A program made the translations under genes and the position numbers. A stretch of DNA of 64,000 nt from Rhizobiaceae bacterium (lineage in GTDB: Bacteria; Pseudomonadota; Alphaproteobacteria; Rhizobiales; Rhizobiaceae). Below, piece by piece: positions 25,399-34,972 of the stretch. The stretch spans positions 868,001-932,000 of the forward strand of contig JAEPMJ010000001.1 in assembly GCA_017644005.1 (NCBI GenBank), read 5' to 3'. Positions within the stretch are counted from its first letter, which is position 1; the number at the start of each line of letters is the position of its first letter. The notes under the pieces are model-generated. The model was not told the origin of the DNA, searched no databases, and saw only the letters and a program-made list of their open reading frames with translations.

Positions 25399-25932
25399 TC
25401 AGCCCACCATGCGGGTCGGGGCCTTGTCCTTCTCACGCGCCAGCTTCTTGAACTTGCGCACCACCATGTCGCGTTTCAGCTTCGACAGATGGTCGATGAA
25501 AAGCACGCCGTTCAGATGGTCGATCTCATGCTGAAGGCAGGTTGCCATCATTCCGTTGGCCTGGAGTTCCTGCCGGTTACCGTCGAGGTCGATATAGTTG
25601 ACGGTAACGGTTTCCGGCCGTTCGACATCGGCATAATAATCAGGGATCGACAGACAGCCTTCTTCGTGGATGTTCGGCTCGTCACCAAGGGCGACGATTT
25701 CCGGGTTGATGAATATGTGTGGCGCCTTCGGTTCGTCTTCGCGCGCAAGGTCGATGACCAGCATACGCAGCGGGATACCGATCTGAATCGCAGCAAGGCC
25801 GATGCCCGGCGCATCATACATCGTCTCCAGCATGTCAGCCGAGAGCTTGCGCAGTTCGTCATCGACGGTCTCGACGGGCTTGGAGACCTTGCGCAGAACG
25901 GGATCGGGAAGAATGACGAGCGGGTGGATCAT
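25399..25932 (-). CDS. def: peptide deformylase
   Basis: Def removes the formyl group from nascent N-terminal methionine. The 177-residue protein shows all three family motifs: [10 protein letters not shown] (motif 1), EEGCLSIP with the metal-binding Cys (motif 2), and HEIDHLNG with the two metal-binding His and catalytic Glu (motif 3). The intact active site implies a functional iron or zinc enzyme. It is the first gene of def-fmt-truA. rmuC lies divergent, 105 bp away. Confidence 0.98.
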   Translation of the reverse strand: MIHPLVILPDPVLRKVSKPVETVDDELRKLSADMLETMYDAPGIGLAAIQIGIPLRMLVIDLAREDEPKAPHIFINPEIVALGDEPNIHEEGCLSIPDYYADVERPETVTVNYIDLDGNRQELQANGMMATCLQHEIDHLNGVLFIDHLSKLKRDMVVRKFKKLAREKDKAPTRMVG

Positions 25933-26037
25933 AATGGCACTCAGGTAATGGCTGCGCGGGCGGGCGTCAACGTGAACAGCGCGGAACGTTCACGTTTTGG
26001 TCTTATGCCGCTTCCGCGAATCGTCTAAGGTTCCGTG

Positions 26038-27264
26038 ATGCAGAGCTTTTCTGAACTCGCAGCAGCACCGATCGCGCAATTCGGAGCGGCCACGATCACA
26101 CTGGGTCATCTGATGTGGGTTGCTGGCGTCTCCGGCCTGATCGTCATCGCAGTGCTCGGCATTTCGCTTTGGCGCATGGCGCGCGGACGGGCCGACGCCG
26201 GGCGCGAAGCCGACGCTAGGCTTGCCGAAATCACGCGCACGCAGGCAGAAATGCAGGGCAGGCTCGGCACACTGGCGGAGGTGTTTTCCAACCGTCAAGC
26301 GGAACTCAACAAGGCCATCGGCGAGCGGCTCGACGGGATGACGTCGCGGCTCGGCAGCTCGATCGCCGAGCAGACGAAATCGACGCATGACAATCTCGCC
26401 AAGCTGCAGGAGCGGCTGGCGGTGATCGACACGGCGCAGACCAATATCCAGTCGCTTGCCGGGCAGGTCGTGCAGCTGCAGCACATTTTGTCCAACAAGC
26501 AGACCCGCGGCGCATTCGGCCAAAGTCGCATGGAAGCGATTGTGGCAGACGGGCTGCCGCACGGCGCCTACGAGTTTCAGGCCACGCTTTCCAACGGATC
26601 GCGGCCCGATTGTCTTGTTCGAATGCCGAACGGCCAGCCTTCGCTGGTAATCGACGCGAAATTTCCACTGGAATCGTGGAACGCAATCCGCGCCGCTGCC
26701 GAGGGCGACAGTTCCGGAGATGCGCAGCGTCAGGCATCGCAGGGTTTCCGGCGCGACATCGAAGTTCACATCAAGGCGATTGCCGAGAAATATCTTATCA
26801 ATGGCGAAACGCAGGACACGGCATTCATGTTCGTGCCGTCGGAATCCATCTTCGCCGAGATCCACGAAAATTTTGAGCAACTGGTGCAGCGTGCGCACCG
26901 GGCGCGGGTGGTGATCGTGTCGCCGTCGCTGCTGATGCTCTCGATCCAGGTGATACAGGCGGTGCTGAAAGACGCCCGCATGCGCGAGCAGGCGCATCTC
27001 ATCCAGGGAGAGGTAATCCGTCTGATGGAGGATGTGTCGCGGCTCGACGACCGCGTGCGCAAGCTGCAGCAGCATTTCTCACAGGCGAACAAGGACATCG
27101 ATCTGATCATGACCTCGACCGACAAGCTCACCAAACGCGGCGCCAAGATCGAGGCTCTGGAGTTCGGCGAAGCGCACGCCGCGGATGGCGCCGACGAGCC
27201 GAAGAAAAAGGGCGTCGAGGCAAGCAGCGGACAATTGCGACTGCGGGTGGTGGACGAGGATTAG
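26038..27264 (+). CDS. rmuC: DNA recombination protein RmuC
   Basis: The protein of about 408 residues has an N-terminal transmembrane helix (about residues 23-45), a coiled-coil region (about 55-155) and the RmuC domain with restriction-endonuclease-like fold. Signatures are GAFGQSRMEAIV, VIDAKFPLESW, and SFEALFMF-type AFMFVPSESIFAEI followed by RVVIVSPSLLMLSIQVIQ. RmuC limits inversions at short inverted repeats in E. coli. It is divergent from def, a conserved neighbour order in this group. GTG 26035 immediately precedes the ATG. Confidence 0.95.
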   Translation: MQSFSELAAAPIAQFGAATITLGHLMWVAGVSGLIVIAVLGISLWRMARGRADAGREADARLAEITRTQAEMQGRLGTLAEVFSNRQAELNKAIGERLDGMTSRLGSSIAEQTKSTHDNLAKLQERLAVIDTAQTNIQSLAGQVVQLQHILSNKQTRGAFGQSRMEAIVADGLPHGAYEFQATLSNGSRPDCLVRMPNGQPSLVIDAKFPLESWNAIRAAAEGDSSGDAQRQASQGFRRDIEVHIKAIAEKYLINGETQDTAFMFVPSESIFAEIHENFEQLVQRAHRARVVIVSPSLLMLSIQVIQAVLKDARMREQAHLIQGEVIRLMEDVSRLDDRVRKLQQHFSQANKDIDLIMTSTDKLTKRGAKIEALEFGEAHAADGADEPKKKGVEASSGQLRLRVVDED

Positions 27265-27332
27265 GTTCGTGCGGCCGTCATCCTTGCCATGGTGATATCG
27301 ACGGCCGGGCCGACCGGTTTTCCTCCGGTTCT

Positions 27333-28031
27333 CTAGCCTATCTCGCGCGCCAGCGCCGGCAATTCGGCAAGTGTCGGCATTTCATGGAAACGTGCTGCCT
27401 CGCGCGGGGCCTCCGCATGCTCCAGTTCCCAGGTCAATTCGTGTGGCACATGCACACCCCAGCCACCTGCCGCTATCGCTGGGATCACATCCGATTTCAG
27501 CGAGTTTCCCACCATCATCGCGCGCTCGGGACCGTCGCCGTGGCGCGCGAACAGCGTGCGATAGGTTTCGGCATTCTTGTCACTGACGATCTCCACCGCG
27601 TCCAGCAACTCGCCAAGCCCCGATGCCGCGATCTTGCGCTCCTGATCGAACAGGTCGCCTTTGGTGATGAGGACTAGGCGGTGCGAACCGGCGAGGTCCG
27701 CCAGCGTCTCGCGTGCATGCGGCAGGGTCTGCACCGGATGGCGCAGCATCTCGCGGCCGGCCTCCAGAATGTCGGCGATGACACGCGCCGGCACCTTGCC
27801 GTCCGTCACCTCGATCGCCGTTTCGACCATCGAGAGCGTGAAACCCTTAATGCCAAAGCCGTAGTGGCCAAGATTGCGGCGCTCGGCCTCCAGAAGCCGT
27901 TCGCTGAGGTGGTCCGCCTCGGCAAAGTCGGCCAGCAGTTCGGCAAATTGCTGCTGGGTGATGCGGAAAAACTGTTCGTTTTGCCATAGCGTGTCGTCCG
28001 CATCGAACCCTATCGTTGTGAGATGCTGCAT
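27333..28031 (-). CDS. HAD-family hydrolase
   Basis: The 232-residue haloacid dehalogenase-like phosphatase has motif I GFDADDTLWQNE with the two catalytic aspartates, a helical cap domain (type C1), motif II LVLITKGDLFDQERK with Thr, and a motif III/IV region SDKNAETYRTLF and MVGNSLKSDVIPAIAAGGW. The TKGD element is unusual but typical of this subgroup. The substrate is unknown; no pathway partner lies beside it. It converges with rmuC. Confidence 0.88.
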   Translation of the reverse strand: MQHLTTIGFDADDTLWQNEQFFRITQQQFAELLADFAEADHLSERLLEAERRNLGHYGFGIKGFTLSMVETAIEVTDGKVPARVIADILEAGREMLRHPVQTLPHARETLADLAGSHRLVLITKGDLFDQERKIAASGLGELLDAVEIVSDKNAETYRTLFARHGDGPERAMMVGNSLKSDVIPAIAAGGWGVHVPHELTWELEHAEAPREAARFHEMPTLAELPALAREIG

Positions 28032-28136
28032 TCATACCTCCGCACCGGCAAGCTCTAGACCAGCTTTACAGGACATAAAACCCCACCCCTGGTTGCGTTA
28101 GCATCGTGAAATCCGAGTTCGCCGAGAGGACCCATC

Positions 28137-28631
28137 GTGCCGGACCAGACATTCGAGCAGGCGAGACGCCTTGTTCTACTGAGCGCGGGCGCAGCGGCCC
28201 TTATGCCGTTGTCGGCCTGTATTTCGGTGCTGCCGACGATGACGGCAGACGGTGTCGGCATGTCGTCCAACGCCGAGGGCCAGATCGCGCTGGAGCGGCG
28301 GGCCAACGGCTTGTCTCCACTCGCGGCAGACCGGAGGCTTGAAAAGGCTGCGATCCAGCAGGCCCGCTATATGTCCACCAGCGGCAAGATGGAGCATACG
28401 GCGCTGCGCGGCCGCGATTTCGTTTCGCGCATGGACGCCAATGGCATTGCCGCACCCGCTGCCGAAAACCTGGCGCATGGCCGCTTCGACGTTGCCCGCG
28501 TGATCGAGGTCTGGATGGCTTCGCCGCCGCATCGTCGCAACATGCTCGACGGGCGTTTCGGGAAATTCGGGCTGGGCTATGTCGGCGGTGCCGATGACCG
28601 CCGCTACTGGGCGATGGTTCTCGCGGCCTGA
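28137..28631 (+). CDS. CAP/SCP-domain lipoprotein
   Basis: The 164-residue protein has a signal peptide with lipobox LSAC near residues 25-28, so it should be an envelope lipoprotein. A CAP domain follows: QIALERRANGLSPLAADRRLEKAAIQQARYMSTSGKMEH, NLAHGRFDVARVIEVWMASPPHRRNML and GLGYV, with the paired His residues typical of bacterial CAP proteins. Their function is poorly defined and may involve lipid or wall binding. GTG 28137 has GAGAGGA upstream. The gene is monocistronic. Confidence 0.85.
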   Translation: MPDQTFEQARRLVLLSAGAAALMPLSACISVLPTMTADGVGMSSNAEGQIALERRANGLSPLAADRRLEKAAIQQARYMSTSGKMEHTALRGRDFVSRMDANGIAAPAAENLAHGRFDVARVIEVWMASPPHRRNMLDGRFGKFGLGYVGGADDRRYWAMVLAA

Positions 28632-28739
28632 GACCGGCCCGACGGGCGGCATTCAATAATCCTGACTGGCGGCCGCGGCGATATCTTCCTATTTCGTGGC
28701 GGTTGACCGCCGCTGAAACAACAGAAGCAAAGCAGACCG

Positions 28740-29741
28740 ATGATACCGATTTCGGTTCTCGACCTTTCACCCGTCACGGAAGGGAGCGACGCCTCCCAGT
28801 CGCTCGCCAACACGCTCGATCTTGCCCGCCATGCCGAGCGGCTGGGTTACCGGCGCTACTGGCTGGCCGAGCACCACAACATGCCGGGCATTGCCAGCGC
28901 GGCCACCGCCGTCGTCATCGGTCATGTCGCAGCCGGCACGTCGACGATCCGGGTCGGCGCCGGCGGCATCATGCTGCCCAACCACGCGCCTCTGGTGATT
29001 GCCGAGCAGTTCGGAACGCTGGCAGCACTTCACCCAAACCGCATCGATCTGGGCCTAGGCCGCGCACCTGGCACCGACCAGATTACGGCCCGGGCGCTAC
29101 GCCGCACGCTCTCCAGCGACGTCGATACCTTCCCGCAGGACGTTGTCGAACTGATCCGCTATTTCGAACCCGAACAGCCCGGCCGACGCGTACAGGCAGT
29201 TCCAGGAACGGGGCTCGAAGTACCAGTCTGGATACTCGGCTCCAGCCTGTACGGCGCACAATTGGCGGCCATGCTTGGCCTGCCATATGCATTCGCGTCG
29301 CATTTTGCGCCGCGCGAACTGAAAAACGCCATTGCCGTCTATCGCGAACGGTTCCAGCCGTCGGACCAGCTCGACCGACCCTTTGTCATGGCCGGGCTCC
29401 AGGTCGTCGCTGCCATTAGCGACGATGAGGCCAGGCGCCTGTTCACCTCTTCGCAACAGGCATTCATGCGGCTGCGACGGGGGATGCCCGGCAAGCTGCC
29501 ACCACCTGTCGACGATATCGAACCGTTGCTCGATTCCAGCTCGCGCGCCATGCTCGATCATGCGCTGGCCGAAGCAATCGTGGGCGCGCCGGAAACCGTG
29601 CGTCAGGGATTATCCGAATTTATCGCGCGTACCGGTGTCGACGAGATTATTGCCACTGCGCAGATCTACGATCACGAGGCTCGCCTGCGCTCCTATGAAG
29701 TGCTGGCCGAAGTCCGCGACGAACTGGCAAAGTCAGTATAA
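28740..29741 (+). CDS. LLM class (luciferase-like) flavin-dependent oxidoreductase
   Basis: The 333-residue TIM-barrel monooxygenase-family protein opens [44 protein letters not shown], the hallmark of the MsnO8-like group. It continues with [20 protein letters not shown] and [13 protein letters not shown]. It should bind FMN supplied by a partner reductase; none is adjacent. The substrate is unknown. It is followed, convergently, by the Kazal-type gene. Confidence 0.93.
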   Translation: MIPISVLDLSPVTEGSDASQSLANTLDLARHAERLGYRRYWLAEHHNMPGIASAATAVVIGHVAAGTSTIRVGAGGIMLPNHAPLVIAEQFGTLAALHPNRIDLGLGRAPGTDQITARALRRTLSSDVDTFPQDVVELIRYFEPEQPGRRVQAVPGTGLEVPVWILGSSLYGAQLAAMLGLPYAFASHFAPRELKNAIAVYRERFQPSDQLDRPFVMAGLQVVAAISDDEARRLFTSSQQAFMRLRRGMPGKLPPPVDDIEPLLDSSSRAMLDHALAEAIVGAPETVRQGLSEFIARTGVDEIIATAQIYDHEARLRSYEVLAEVRDELAKSV

Positions 29742-29752
29742 GCGAGCGCCGC

Positions 29753-30133
29753 TCAGCAGCGGTCGCCATGCACGATGCGATAGCCTGCCGCCTGAGCCTC
29801 GCAGGCGTTGCCAAAGGTCTTGCGGCGTGAACCGCGCGTGGCGCAAACGGGATCATGTTCCTTGGTGCACATGACAAGAGGATTGTCGGGCACGCGACCG
29901 CGATCCGACCTGCATTTTCCCTTGGATGCGACGAAGAAGCCAGCGACCTGCGCCTCACAGGCGTTGCCGAATGTCCGGTAACTTGTGCCTTTGCGTGCGC
30001 AGACCGGGTCGTATTGCTGTGTACAAATGCGGCGCGACGACTCGGCCTGCGCCAACCGTTCCTGGGCCTGAGCGCCAACACAGGCCGCAAACATGATCGT
30101 TGCGGCTGTCAGGCTCCTGATATGTCCGAACAT
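29753..30133 (-). CDS. secreted protein with two Kazal-like cysteine repeats
   Basis: The 126-residue protein has a signal peptide (about residues 1-23, ending GAQA) and two tandem repeats of the same plan: C-x3-(Y/H)DPVCA-x-(K/R)G, then TFGNACEAQ(V/A)AG and a final C after 10-11 residues. The first runs about residues 37-74, the second about 87-126. The YDPVCA...TFGNACEA pattern is the Kazal-type inhibitor signature seen in bacterial Kazal-like proteins; with fewer cysteines per repeat than the animal six, activity is uncertain. ATG 30133 has GGAG six bases upstream. It is transcribed with a lytic transglycosylase gene upstream on the same strand. Confidence 0.8.
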   Translation of the reverse strand: MFGHIRSLTAATIMFAACVGAQAQERLAQAESSRRICTQQYDPVCARKGTSYRTFGNACEAQVAGFFVASKGKCRSDRGRVPDNPLVMCTKEHDPVCATRGSRRKTFGNACEAQAAGYRIVHGDRC

Positions 30134-30197
30134 GCTCATCTCCGATTGCCCGTCCCGAAGGCAGCAATAGGCGTGAAGATGCTGATTTTCCGTTTCC

Positions 30198-31424
30198 CTA
30201 GCGCAATGCCTTGACGATCCCTGCATCGGGGAAACAGGTCGGCCTGCGGCCGTTCTTCGCCTGCCAGTCACCGATTGAGCGGCGGGTCTTGAAGCCAGCC
30301 AGGCCGTCGGCGCCGCCGACGTCGTAGCCAAGTCGTTCCATACCGCGCTGCATGGCCGCGACATCGGAGCGGTAAAGGCCGCCGACCTTGCCCCATGCGC
30401 CGAGAAACGACTTGTCGCCATAGGTCATGCGGTCTGCCGCATGACCGACAAAGAGCGCGTATAGATCGCTCTCATTGTATTTCTTCAGTACGTAGAAATT
30501 CGGCGTGACAATAAATGCCGGACCGTGACGCCCGGCCGGCATCATCAGGTAGCCCTCCTGCCGCGCTTCATGATCGGGGAACGGGCGGCCGCCGACCCGC
30601 TCAATGCCCATATCCGCCCAGTCTGAAATCCTGCGGCCGCGATCCGGCCCCTCCAGCGCGCATGAGACGCTCTCAGGCACGGTGACCTCGAAACCCCAGT
30701 CGCGACCGCGCACCCAGCCATGGTTGGCGAGGTAATTACCGATCGACGCCAGCGTATCGGCTTCCGAATTCCAGATATCGGCGCCGCCGCCGTCGAAATC
30801 GACAGCATGGCGGAGATATGAGGTCGGCAGAAATTGCGGCTGACCGAGCGCCCCCGCCCATGAAGATTTCATCGCCGACGCCGGCACGCCGCGCTGCATC
30901 ATCACGAGTGCCGCCAGTATCTCTGCTCGGAACATGTCCTTGCGGGTCGACATAAACGCCTTGGTGCCCAGCACCTCGATGGCGTTGTGCGGTATTTTGG
31001 CGTTGCCGAAGCCGGATTCGCGGCCCCATATCGCAAGCACGATGCCTGCGGGCACACCATATTTCTTCTCCACGGCCGCGAGCACATTCCTGTAGCGCGC
31101 CATGCGACTGCGTCCGCCGGCGGTCACCCCGCCGACAACGTTAGGCGCGAAATATCTGCCGGGCGAGCTGAACTCCGCCTGATGCTGCGCCTTCGGCGTC
31201 TGCTCTTCCTGACCCGGCATTACAAGGTCGGGCAGTTTCAGGTTGGGATTCACGCCAGCAAAAGCGCCGTTGAAGGTATCGGCGGAGACGCCGTTGGCGC
31301 GTGCTTGCGGCCAGAGGTCGTTGACCAGCCAGTCTCGGAACTGCGCATTCACATCTTGTGCGGAAGCCAGCGACGAAGCGAGAAGCGATGCGCAAATGGC
31401 GGCGGCTATCAGCGTAGATTTCAT
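30198..31424 (-). CDS. lytic murein transglycosylase (MltB family) with peptidoglycan-binding domain
   Basis: The 408-residue exported enzyme has a signal peptide (about 1-22, LASSLASA), an SLT_2/MltB-type catalytic domain (about 28-330) with the catalytic Glu in LAIWGRESGFGNAKIPHNAIEVL, and a C-terminal PG_binding_1 domain (GMERLGYDVGGADGLAGFKTRRSIGDWQ). QPQFLPTSYLRHAVDFDGGG and IWNSEADTLASIGNYLANHGW are family features. It cleaves peptidoglycan glycan strands to 1,6-anhydroMurNAc products. It lies upstream of the Kazal-like gene, 64 bp apart, possibly cotranscribed. Confidence 0.94.
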   Translation of the reverse strand: MKSTLIAAAICASLLASSLASAQDVNAQFRDWLVNDLWPQARANGVSADTFNGAFAGVNPNLKLPDLVMPGQEEQTPKAQHQAEFSSPGRYFAPNVVGGVTAGGRSRMARYRNVLAAVEKKYGVPAGIVLAIWGRESGFGNAKIPHNAIEVLGTKAFMSTRKDMFRAEILAALVMMQRGVPASAMKSSWAGALGQPQFLPTSYLRHAVDFDGGGADIWNSEADTLASIGNYLANHGWVRGRDWGFEVTVPESVSCALEGPDRGRRISDWADMGIERVGGRPFPDHEARQEGYLMMPAGRHGPAFIVTPNFYVLKKYNESDLYALFVGHAADRMTYGDKSFLGAWGKVGGLYRSDVAAMQRGMERLGYDVGGADGLAGFKTRRSIGDWQAKNGRRPTCFPDAGIVKALR

Positions 31425-31449
31425 CGCCCCTTCCTGTCCGCGAAATGCG

Positions 31450-32058
31450 TCAAAAGGCTGTCCGCGATTTCAGCGCAGCGGCAATCGTGCCCTCGTCGAG
31501 ATAATCGAGCTCGCCGCCGACCGGAACGCCATGCGCGAGTCGCGTGACACGCGCTTCGAAACCGGCCAGCCGGTCGGTGATGTAATGCGCGGTCGTCTGT
31601 CCATCGACGGTGGCGTTGACGGCAAGCACGACCTCGGTGACGCCGCCTGCGGCGACGCGCGCGACCAGCTGGTCGATGGTGAGGTCGTCCGGGCCGATAC
31701 CGTCAAGCGGCGACAGGGTGCCGCCCAATACATGATAGCGCGCGGAAAGCGCGGCCGAGCGCTCAAGCGCCCACAGGTCGGCGACATCCTCGACAACGAT
31801 GATCGTTGATCCATCGCGGCGCGGGTCGGTGCACACGGTGCAAGGGTCGGCAGTATCGATGTTGCCGCAAGTGGAGCACACCTTCACCTTCTCCACCGCC
31901 TCGCCCATTGCGGCCGAAAGCGGAATGAGAAGCTGCTCCTTTTTCTTGATCAGATGCAAAGCAGCTCGCCTGGCCGAACGCGGGCCGAGCCCTGGCACTT
32001 TTGCCAGTAGCTGGATCAGCCTTTCAATCTCGGGCCCGGCGATTCGCTTGGACGACAT
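31450..32058 (-). CDS. recR: recombination protein RecR
   Basis: RecR works with RecF and RecO in gap repair. The 202-residue protein has helix-hairpin-helix [15 protein letters not shown], the zinc module C-x2-C...C-x2-C (CSTCGN...DPCTVC), and a Toprim domain with [14 protein letters not shown] and [21 protein letters not shown] 32058 gives the standard length. The recR-ybaB-dnaX block is conserved; here a GNAT gene in the opposite direction separates recR from ybaB. Confidence 0.97.
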   Translation of the reverse strand: MSSKRIAGPEIERLIQLLAKVPGLGPRSARRAALHLIKKKEQLLIPLSAAMGEAVEKVKVCSTCGNIDTADPCTVCTDPRRDGSTIIVVEDVADLWALERSAALSARYHVLGGTLSPLDGIGPDDLTIDQLVARVAAGGVTEVVLAVNATVDGQTTAHYITDRLAGFEARVTRLAHGVPVGGELDYLDEGTIAAALKSRTAF

Positions 32059-32120
32059 GCGCGATGTGTAACGGGGATTGCCGCAATTGGGTAGCGCCGG
32101 CGACGCAGTGGAGCAACTGC

Positions 32121-32630
32121 ATGACAGACAAAGACATCTCAATACGCATCGCGCGGCCCGAGGACCAGGCAACCCTCACACAGCTGATCGGAGCATCATA
32201 CGCGATGCTCGACAATGGCCGCTACGATGCGGCGCAGCTGATGCGCGCCCTGCCACTAATGTCGAAAGCAAATCCGAGACTTCTGGCAAGCGGCACCTAT
32301 TTCATCGCGGAGGTCGATGGCGTTGCGGCATCCTGCGGCGGCTGGTCATTCGAAATGCCCGGCAGCCGCGAAACAAGCCCGGGCGTCGCCTATATCCGCC
32401 ATTTCGCCACCCATCCCGAGTATCTGCGACTTGGTCTCGCACGGCGCCTGATCACGCGATGCCTCGAAGAGGCCGCAGCAAAGGGTGCCGGGCTCATCAA
32501 ATGCCAGTCCACCCTGCAGGCGGAACGCTTCTACGCTTCGGCCGGGTTCAGGTCAGTCGGCCAAATCGATGTCGAGATGGGTCCCGGCGTCACGCTGCCG
32601 GTGATGCAGATGGAGCGAACTCTCGGCTAG
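32121..32630 (+). CDS. GNAT family N-acetyltransferase
   Basis: The 169-residue protein has the GNAT fold: [20 protein letters not shown] at the N-terminus, the central [29 protein letters not shown] containing the acetyl-CoA loop (R/Q-x-x-G-x-A equivalent LRLGLA), and [16 protein letters not shown] near the end. ATG 32121 begins MTDKDIS and is the first start before the domain. The substrate is unknown. It is inserted between recR and ybaB, which face the other way. Confidence 0.88.
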   Translation: MTDKDISIRIARPEDQATLTQLIGASYAMLDNGRYDAAQLMRALPLMSKANPRLLASGTYFIAEVDGVAASCGGWSFEMPGSRETSPGVAYIRHFATHPEYLRLGLARRLITRCLEEAAAKGAGLIKCQSTLQAERFYASAGFRSVGQIDVEMGPGVTLPVMQMERTLG

Positions 32631-32631
32631 G

Positions 32632-32955
32632 CTAAAATGGCAGCTTCATGCCGGGCGGAAGCGGCATTCCAGCCGTTAATTCACTGGTCTTCTTCTGCAT
32701 CTCCGCCTCGACCTTGATCTTGGCGTCGTTGTGGGCTGCAAGCACGAGATCTTCGAGAATCTCGACATCGTCCTCCTTGAAAATCGACGGATCGATCTTG
32801 AGCCCGCGCATTTCGAATTTGCCTGAAAGCGTGACCTGAACAAGCCCACCCGCGGACTGGCCGGTAATTTCCAAGTTGGCGATCTCTTCCTGCATGGCCT
32901 GAAACTTGGCCTGCATTTCCTTCGCCTTGCCCATCAGGCCCATAAGGTCCTTCAT
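32632..32955 (-). CDS. YbaB/EbfC family nucleoid-associated protein
   Basis: The 107-residue protein begins [25 protein letters not shown], the YbaB opening helix. It continues with a beta sheet region [26 protein letters not shown] and a C-terminal helix rich in charged residues. YbaB/EbfC forms dimers that bind DNA with little specificity. It is immediately downstream of dnaX (12 bp), the conserved arrangement. An accessory role in repair together with recR is plausible but unproven. Confidence 0.95.
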   Translation of the reverse strand: MKDLMGLMGKAKEMQAKFQAMQEEIANLEITGQSAGGLVQVTLSGKFEMRGLKIDPSIFKEDDVEILEDLVLAAHNDAKIKVEAEMQKKTSELTAGMPLPPGMKLPF

Positions 32956-32967
32956 GAGGTCTCCAAT

Positions 32968-34779
32968 CTAGTTGTCTTCATCTTCGTCCAGCGCTTCGAT
33001 GCCGGCATCATCGTGATCGTCCCCCACATCATCGCCATCCGCATCGGGGATACGTACGTCGATGATCTTGGCGCCAGGGAATTTCGACAGGATCGCTGCC
33101 ACCGCGGGATCGCTTCGCGCGTCGGACAGCACGCTCTCGCGGTGCTGCTCCTCCAGCTCGAAAAGCGTCGGCCCACCCTCCTCGCGCGACAACGAGACGA
33201 TCCAGTTGCGGCCCGTCCATTCCTTCAGGCGGGCGCTGAGATCGTTCAGGAGCAGCTTGGGCGCGTCCTCGGTCAGGCTGACTTCCACCTTGCCGGTCTG
33301 AATACGGACCGGCCGTACATAACGCTTGAGCAGAATCTTGAACTGCATGTCGCGGTTCGTGTCCGCGAGCGCAGCGATATCGGCAATCGAATTGATATCG
33401 ACGTGAGGGGCCGCCTCGGCCCGGGCTTCGACCGCGGGTTCCGGCGCCCCCTGCGGCTCGACCAGCCGCATGGTTTGCGCGCCACCGGCTGGCTGCGGCG
33501 ACAGGCGTGAAGCGCCTACTGCACTCGCCGGAGCGCCCGCGGTCTCGGCAGGACGCGACCCGGAACCGTTGGGCGTTTGCGGTATGGCACTTTGCCCGCC
33601 GCCACGGCCGATGCCGGCCAGCGCCTCATCCAGCGTCGGCAGATCGGCAGCATGGGCCAGCCTGATCAGTACCATCTCGGCGGCACTCACCGGCTGCGTC
33701 GATCCCTGGACCTCAGTGATGCCCTTCAGCAGCATCTGCCAGGCGCGCGACAGTACACGCACGGATAATCTGGCCGCGAACTCAGCGCCACGCGTGCGCT
33801 CGTCCTCCGACAGCGACGCATCCTCAGCGGCGCTCGACACAAATCGCAGGCGGGTAACGAGATGGCAGAACTCGGCAAGGCTGGTCAGCACCGCAGTCGG
33901 TTCCGCGCCAGCGTCGTACAGCGTGCGGAACTGTGCAAGCGCGGCTGCCGTGTCGCCCTTCATGATGTGCTCGAACAGATCGATGATCTGCGCCCGGTCG
34001 GCCAGGCCAAGCATGTCACGCACGGTTTGCGCCGTAACCTTGCCGGAAGAGTGCGCGATCGCCTGATCGAAGATCGACTGCGCGTCGCGCATCGAACCCT
34101 CGGCTGCGCGTGCGATCATGGCAAGCGCGTCCTCTTCGGTCTCGACGCCTTCGAGGCCGCCGATTCGGGCCAGGTCCTGCTTGATGAGCGAAGCATCGAT
34201 GCGGCGCAGGTCGAAACGCTGGCAACGCGACAGGATAGTGATCGGAACCTTGCGGATCTCGGTGGTCGCAAAGATGAACTTCACATGCGGCGGCGGTTCT
34301 TCCAGCGTCTTCAGCATGGCGTTGAACGCGCCGCCGGAGAGCATATGAACCTCGTCGATGATGTAGACCTTGTAGCGGGCCGATACCGGCGCGTAATGAA
34401 CGCGCTCCAGTATGTCGCGCATGTTGTCGACGCCAGTATGGGAAGCGGCGTCCATCTCGATCACATCGACGTGCCGGCCCTCCAGGATCGCCTGACAATG
34501 TTCACCGGCCACCGAGAGCTCAACCGAGGGCTGGTCGATCTTGTCGGTCTTGTAATTAAGTGCGCGAGCCAGAATGCGAGCGGTCGTGGTCTTGCCGACA
34601 CCGCGAACGCCGGTCAGCATCCAGGCCTGCGCTATGCGCCCGCTTTCAAACGCATTCGTGAGCGTGCGCACCATCGGTTCCTGGCCGACAAGCGCGGTAA
34701 AATCGCTCGGACGATATTTGCGCGCCAGGACGCGATAGCCCGTCTTGCTGGCTTTCGTGTCCGTCGCGGTGTCATTCAT
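32968..34779 (-). CDS. dnaX: DNA polymerase III subunit gamma/tau
   Basis: The 603-residue clamp-loader subunit has Walker A GVRGVGKTTTAR (about residues 59-70), Walker B with IIDEVHMLSGGAFNAMLKTLEEPP, sensor 1 FATTEIRKVP, and domain III to about residue 370. A Pro/Ala-rich linker and a C-terminal tau domain follow (VDINSIADIAALADTNRDMQFKILL onwards). Between Walker A and the IEMDAASHTGVDNMR segment only one cysteine (GEHCQ) is present, so the four-Cys zinc module of E. coli DnaX is missing. No A-AAA-AAG frameshift signal was seen, so a full-length tau product is expected. Confidence 0.97.
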   Translation of the reverse strand: MNDTATDTKASKTGYRVLARKYRPSDFTALVGQEPMVRTLTNAFESGRIAQAWMLTGVRGVGKTTTARILARALNYKTDKIDQPSVELSVAGEHCQAILEGRHVDVIEMDAASHTGVDNMRDILERVHYAPVSARYKVYIIDEVHMLSGGAFNAMLKTLEEPPPHVKFIFATTEIRKVPITILSRCQRFDLRRIDASLIKQDLARIGGLEGVETEEDALAMIARAAEGSMRDAQSIFDQAIAHSSGKVTAQTVRDMLGLADRAQIIDLFEHIMKGDTAAALAQFRTLYDAGAEPTAVLTSLAEFCHLVTRLRFVSSAAEDASLSEDERTRGAEFAARLSVRVLSRAWQMLLKGITEVQGSTQPVSAAEMVLIRLAHAADLPTLDEALAGIGRGGGQSAIPQTPNGSGSRPAETAGAPASAVGASRLSPQPAGGAQTMRLVEPQGAPEPAVEARAEAAPHVDINSIADIAALADTNRDMQFKILLKRYVRPVRIQTGKVEVSLTEDAPKLLLNDLSARLKEWTGRNWIVSLSREEGGPTLFELEEQHRESVLSDARSDPAVAAILSKFPGAKIIDVRIPDADGDDVGDDHDDAGIEALDEDEDN

Positions 34780-34908
34780 CGGCTGGGTCAGCTCCGTATC
34801 GCCTGGCGCATTTAGGCGCTTTGCGCGGCACCTGCAATGTCACCCTGAGCCGGCGCCCGCGTCAATGGCGACAGGCGGATGGAACGTGGATGAACCGACA
34901 TAATGATC

Positions 34909-34935
34909 AGCGGCGGCGCACGAGGCACCGCCGCT
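34909..34935 (-). terminator. hairpin downstream of yciI-like gene
   Basis: AGCGGCGG (34909-34916) and CCGCCGCT (34928-34935) can form an 8-bp stem with an 11-nt loop just beyond the YciI-family stop on the minus strand. No T-run follows, so termination is uncertain. The rest of the 193-bp gap to dnaX shows no gene. Confidence 0.35.
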
Positions 34936-34972
34936 GCTGCAACGCTTCGACTGCCGATGCGACCGACGGATG

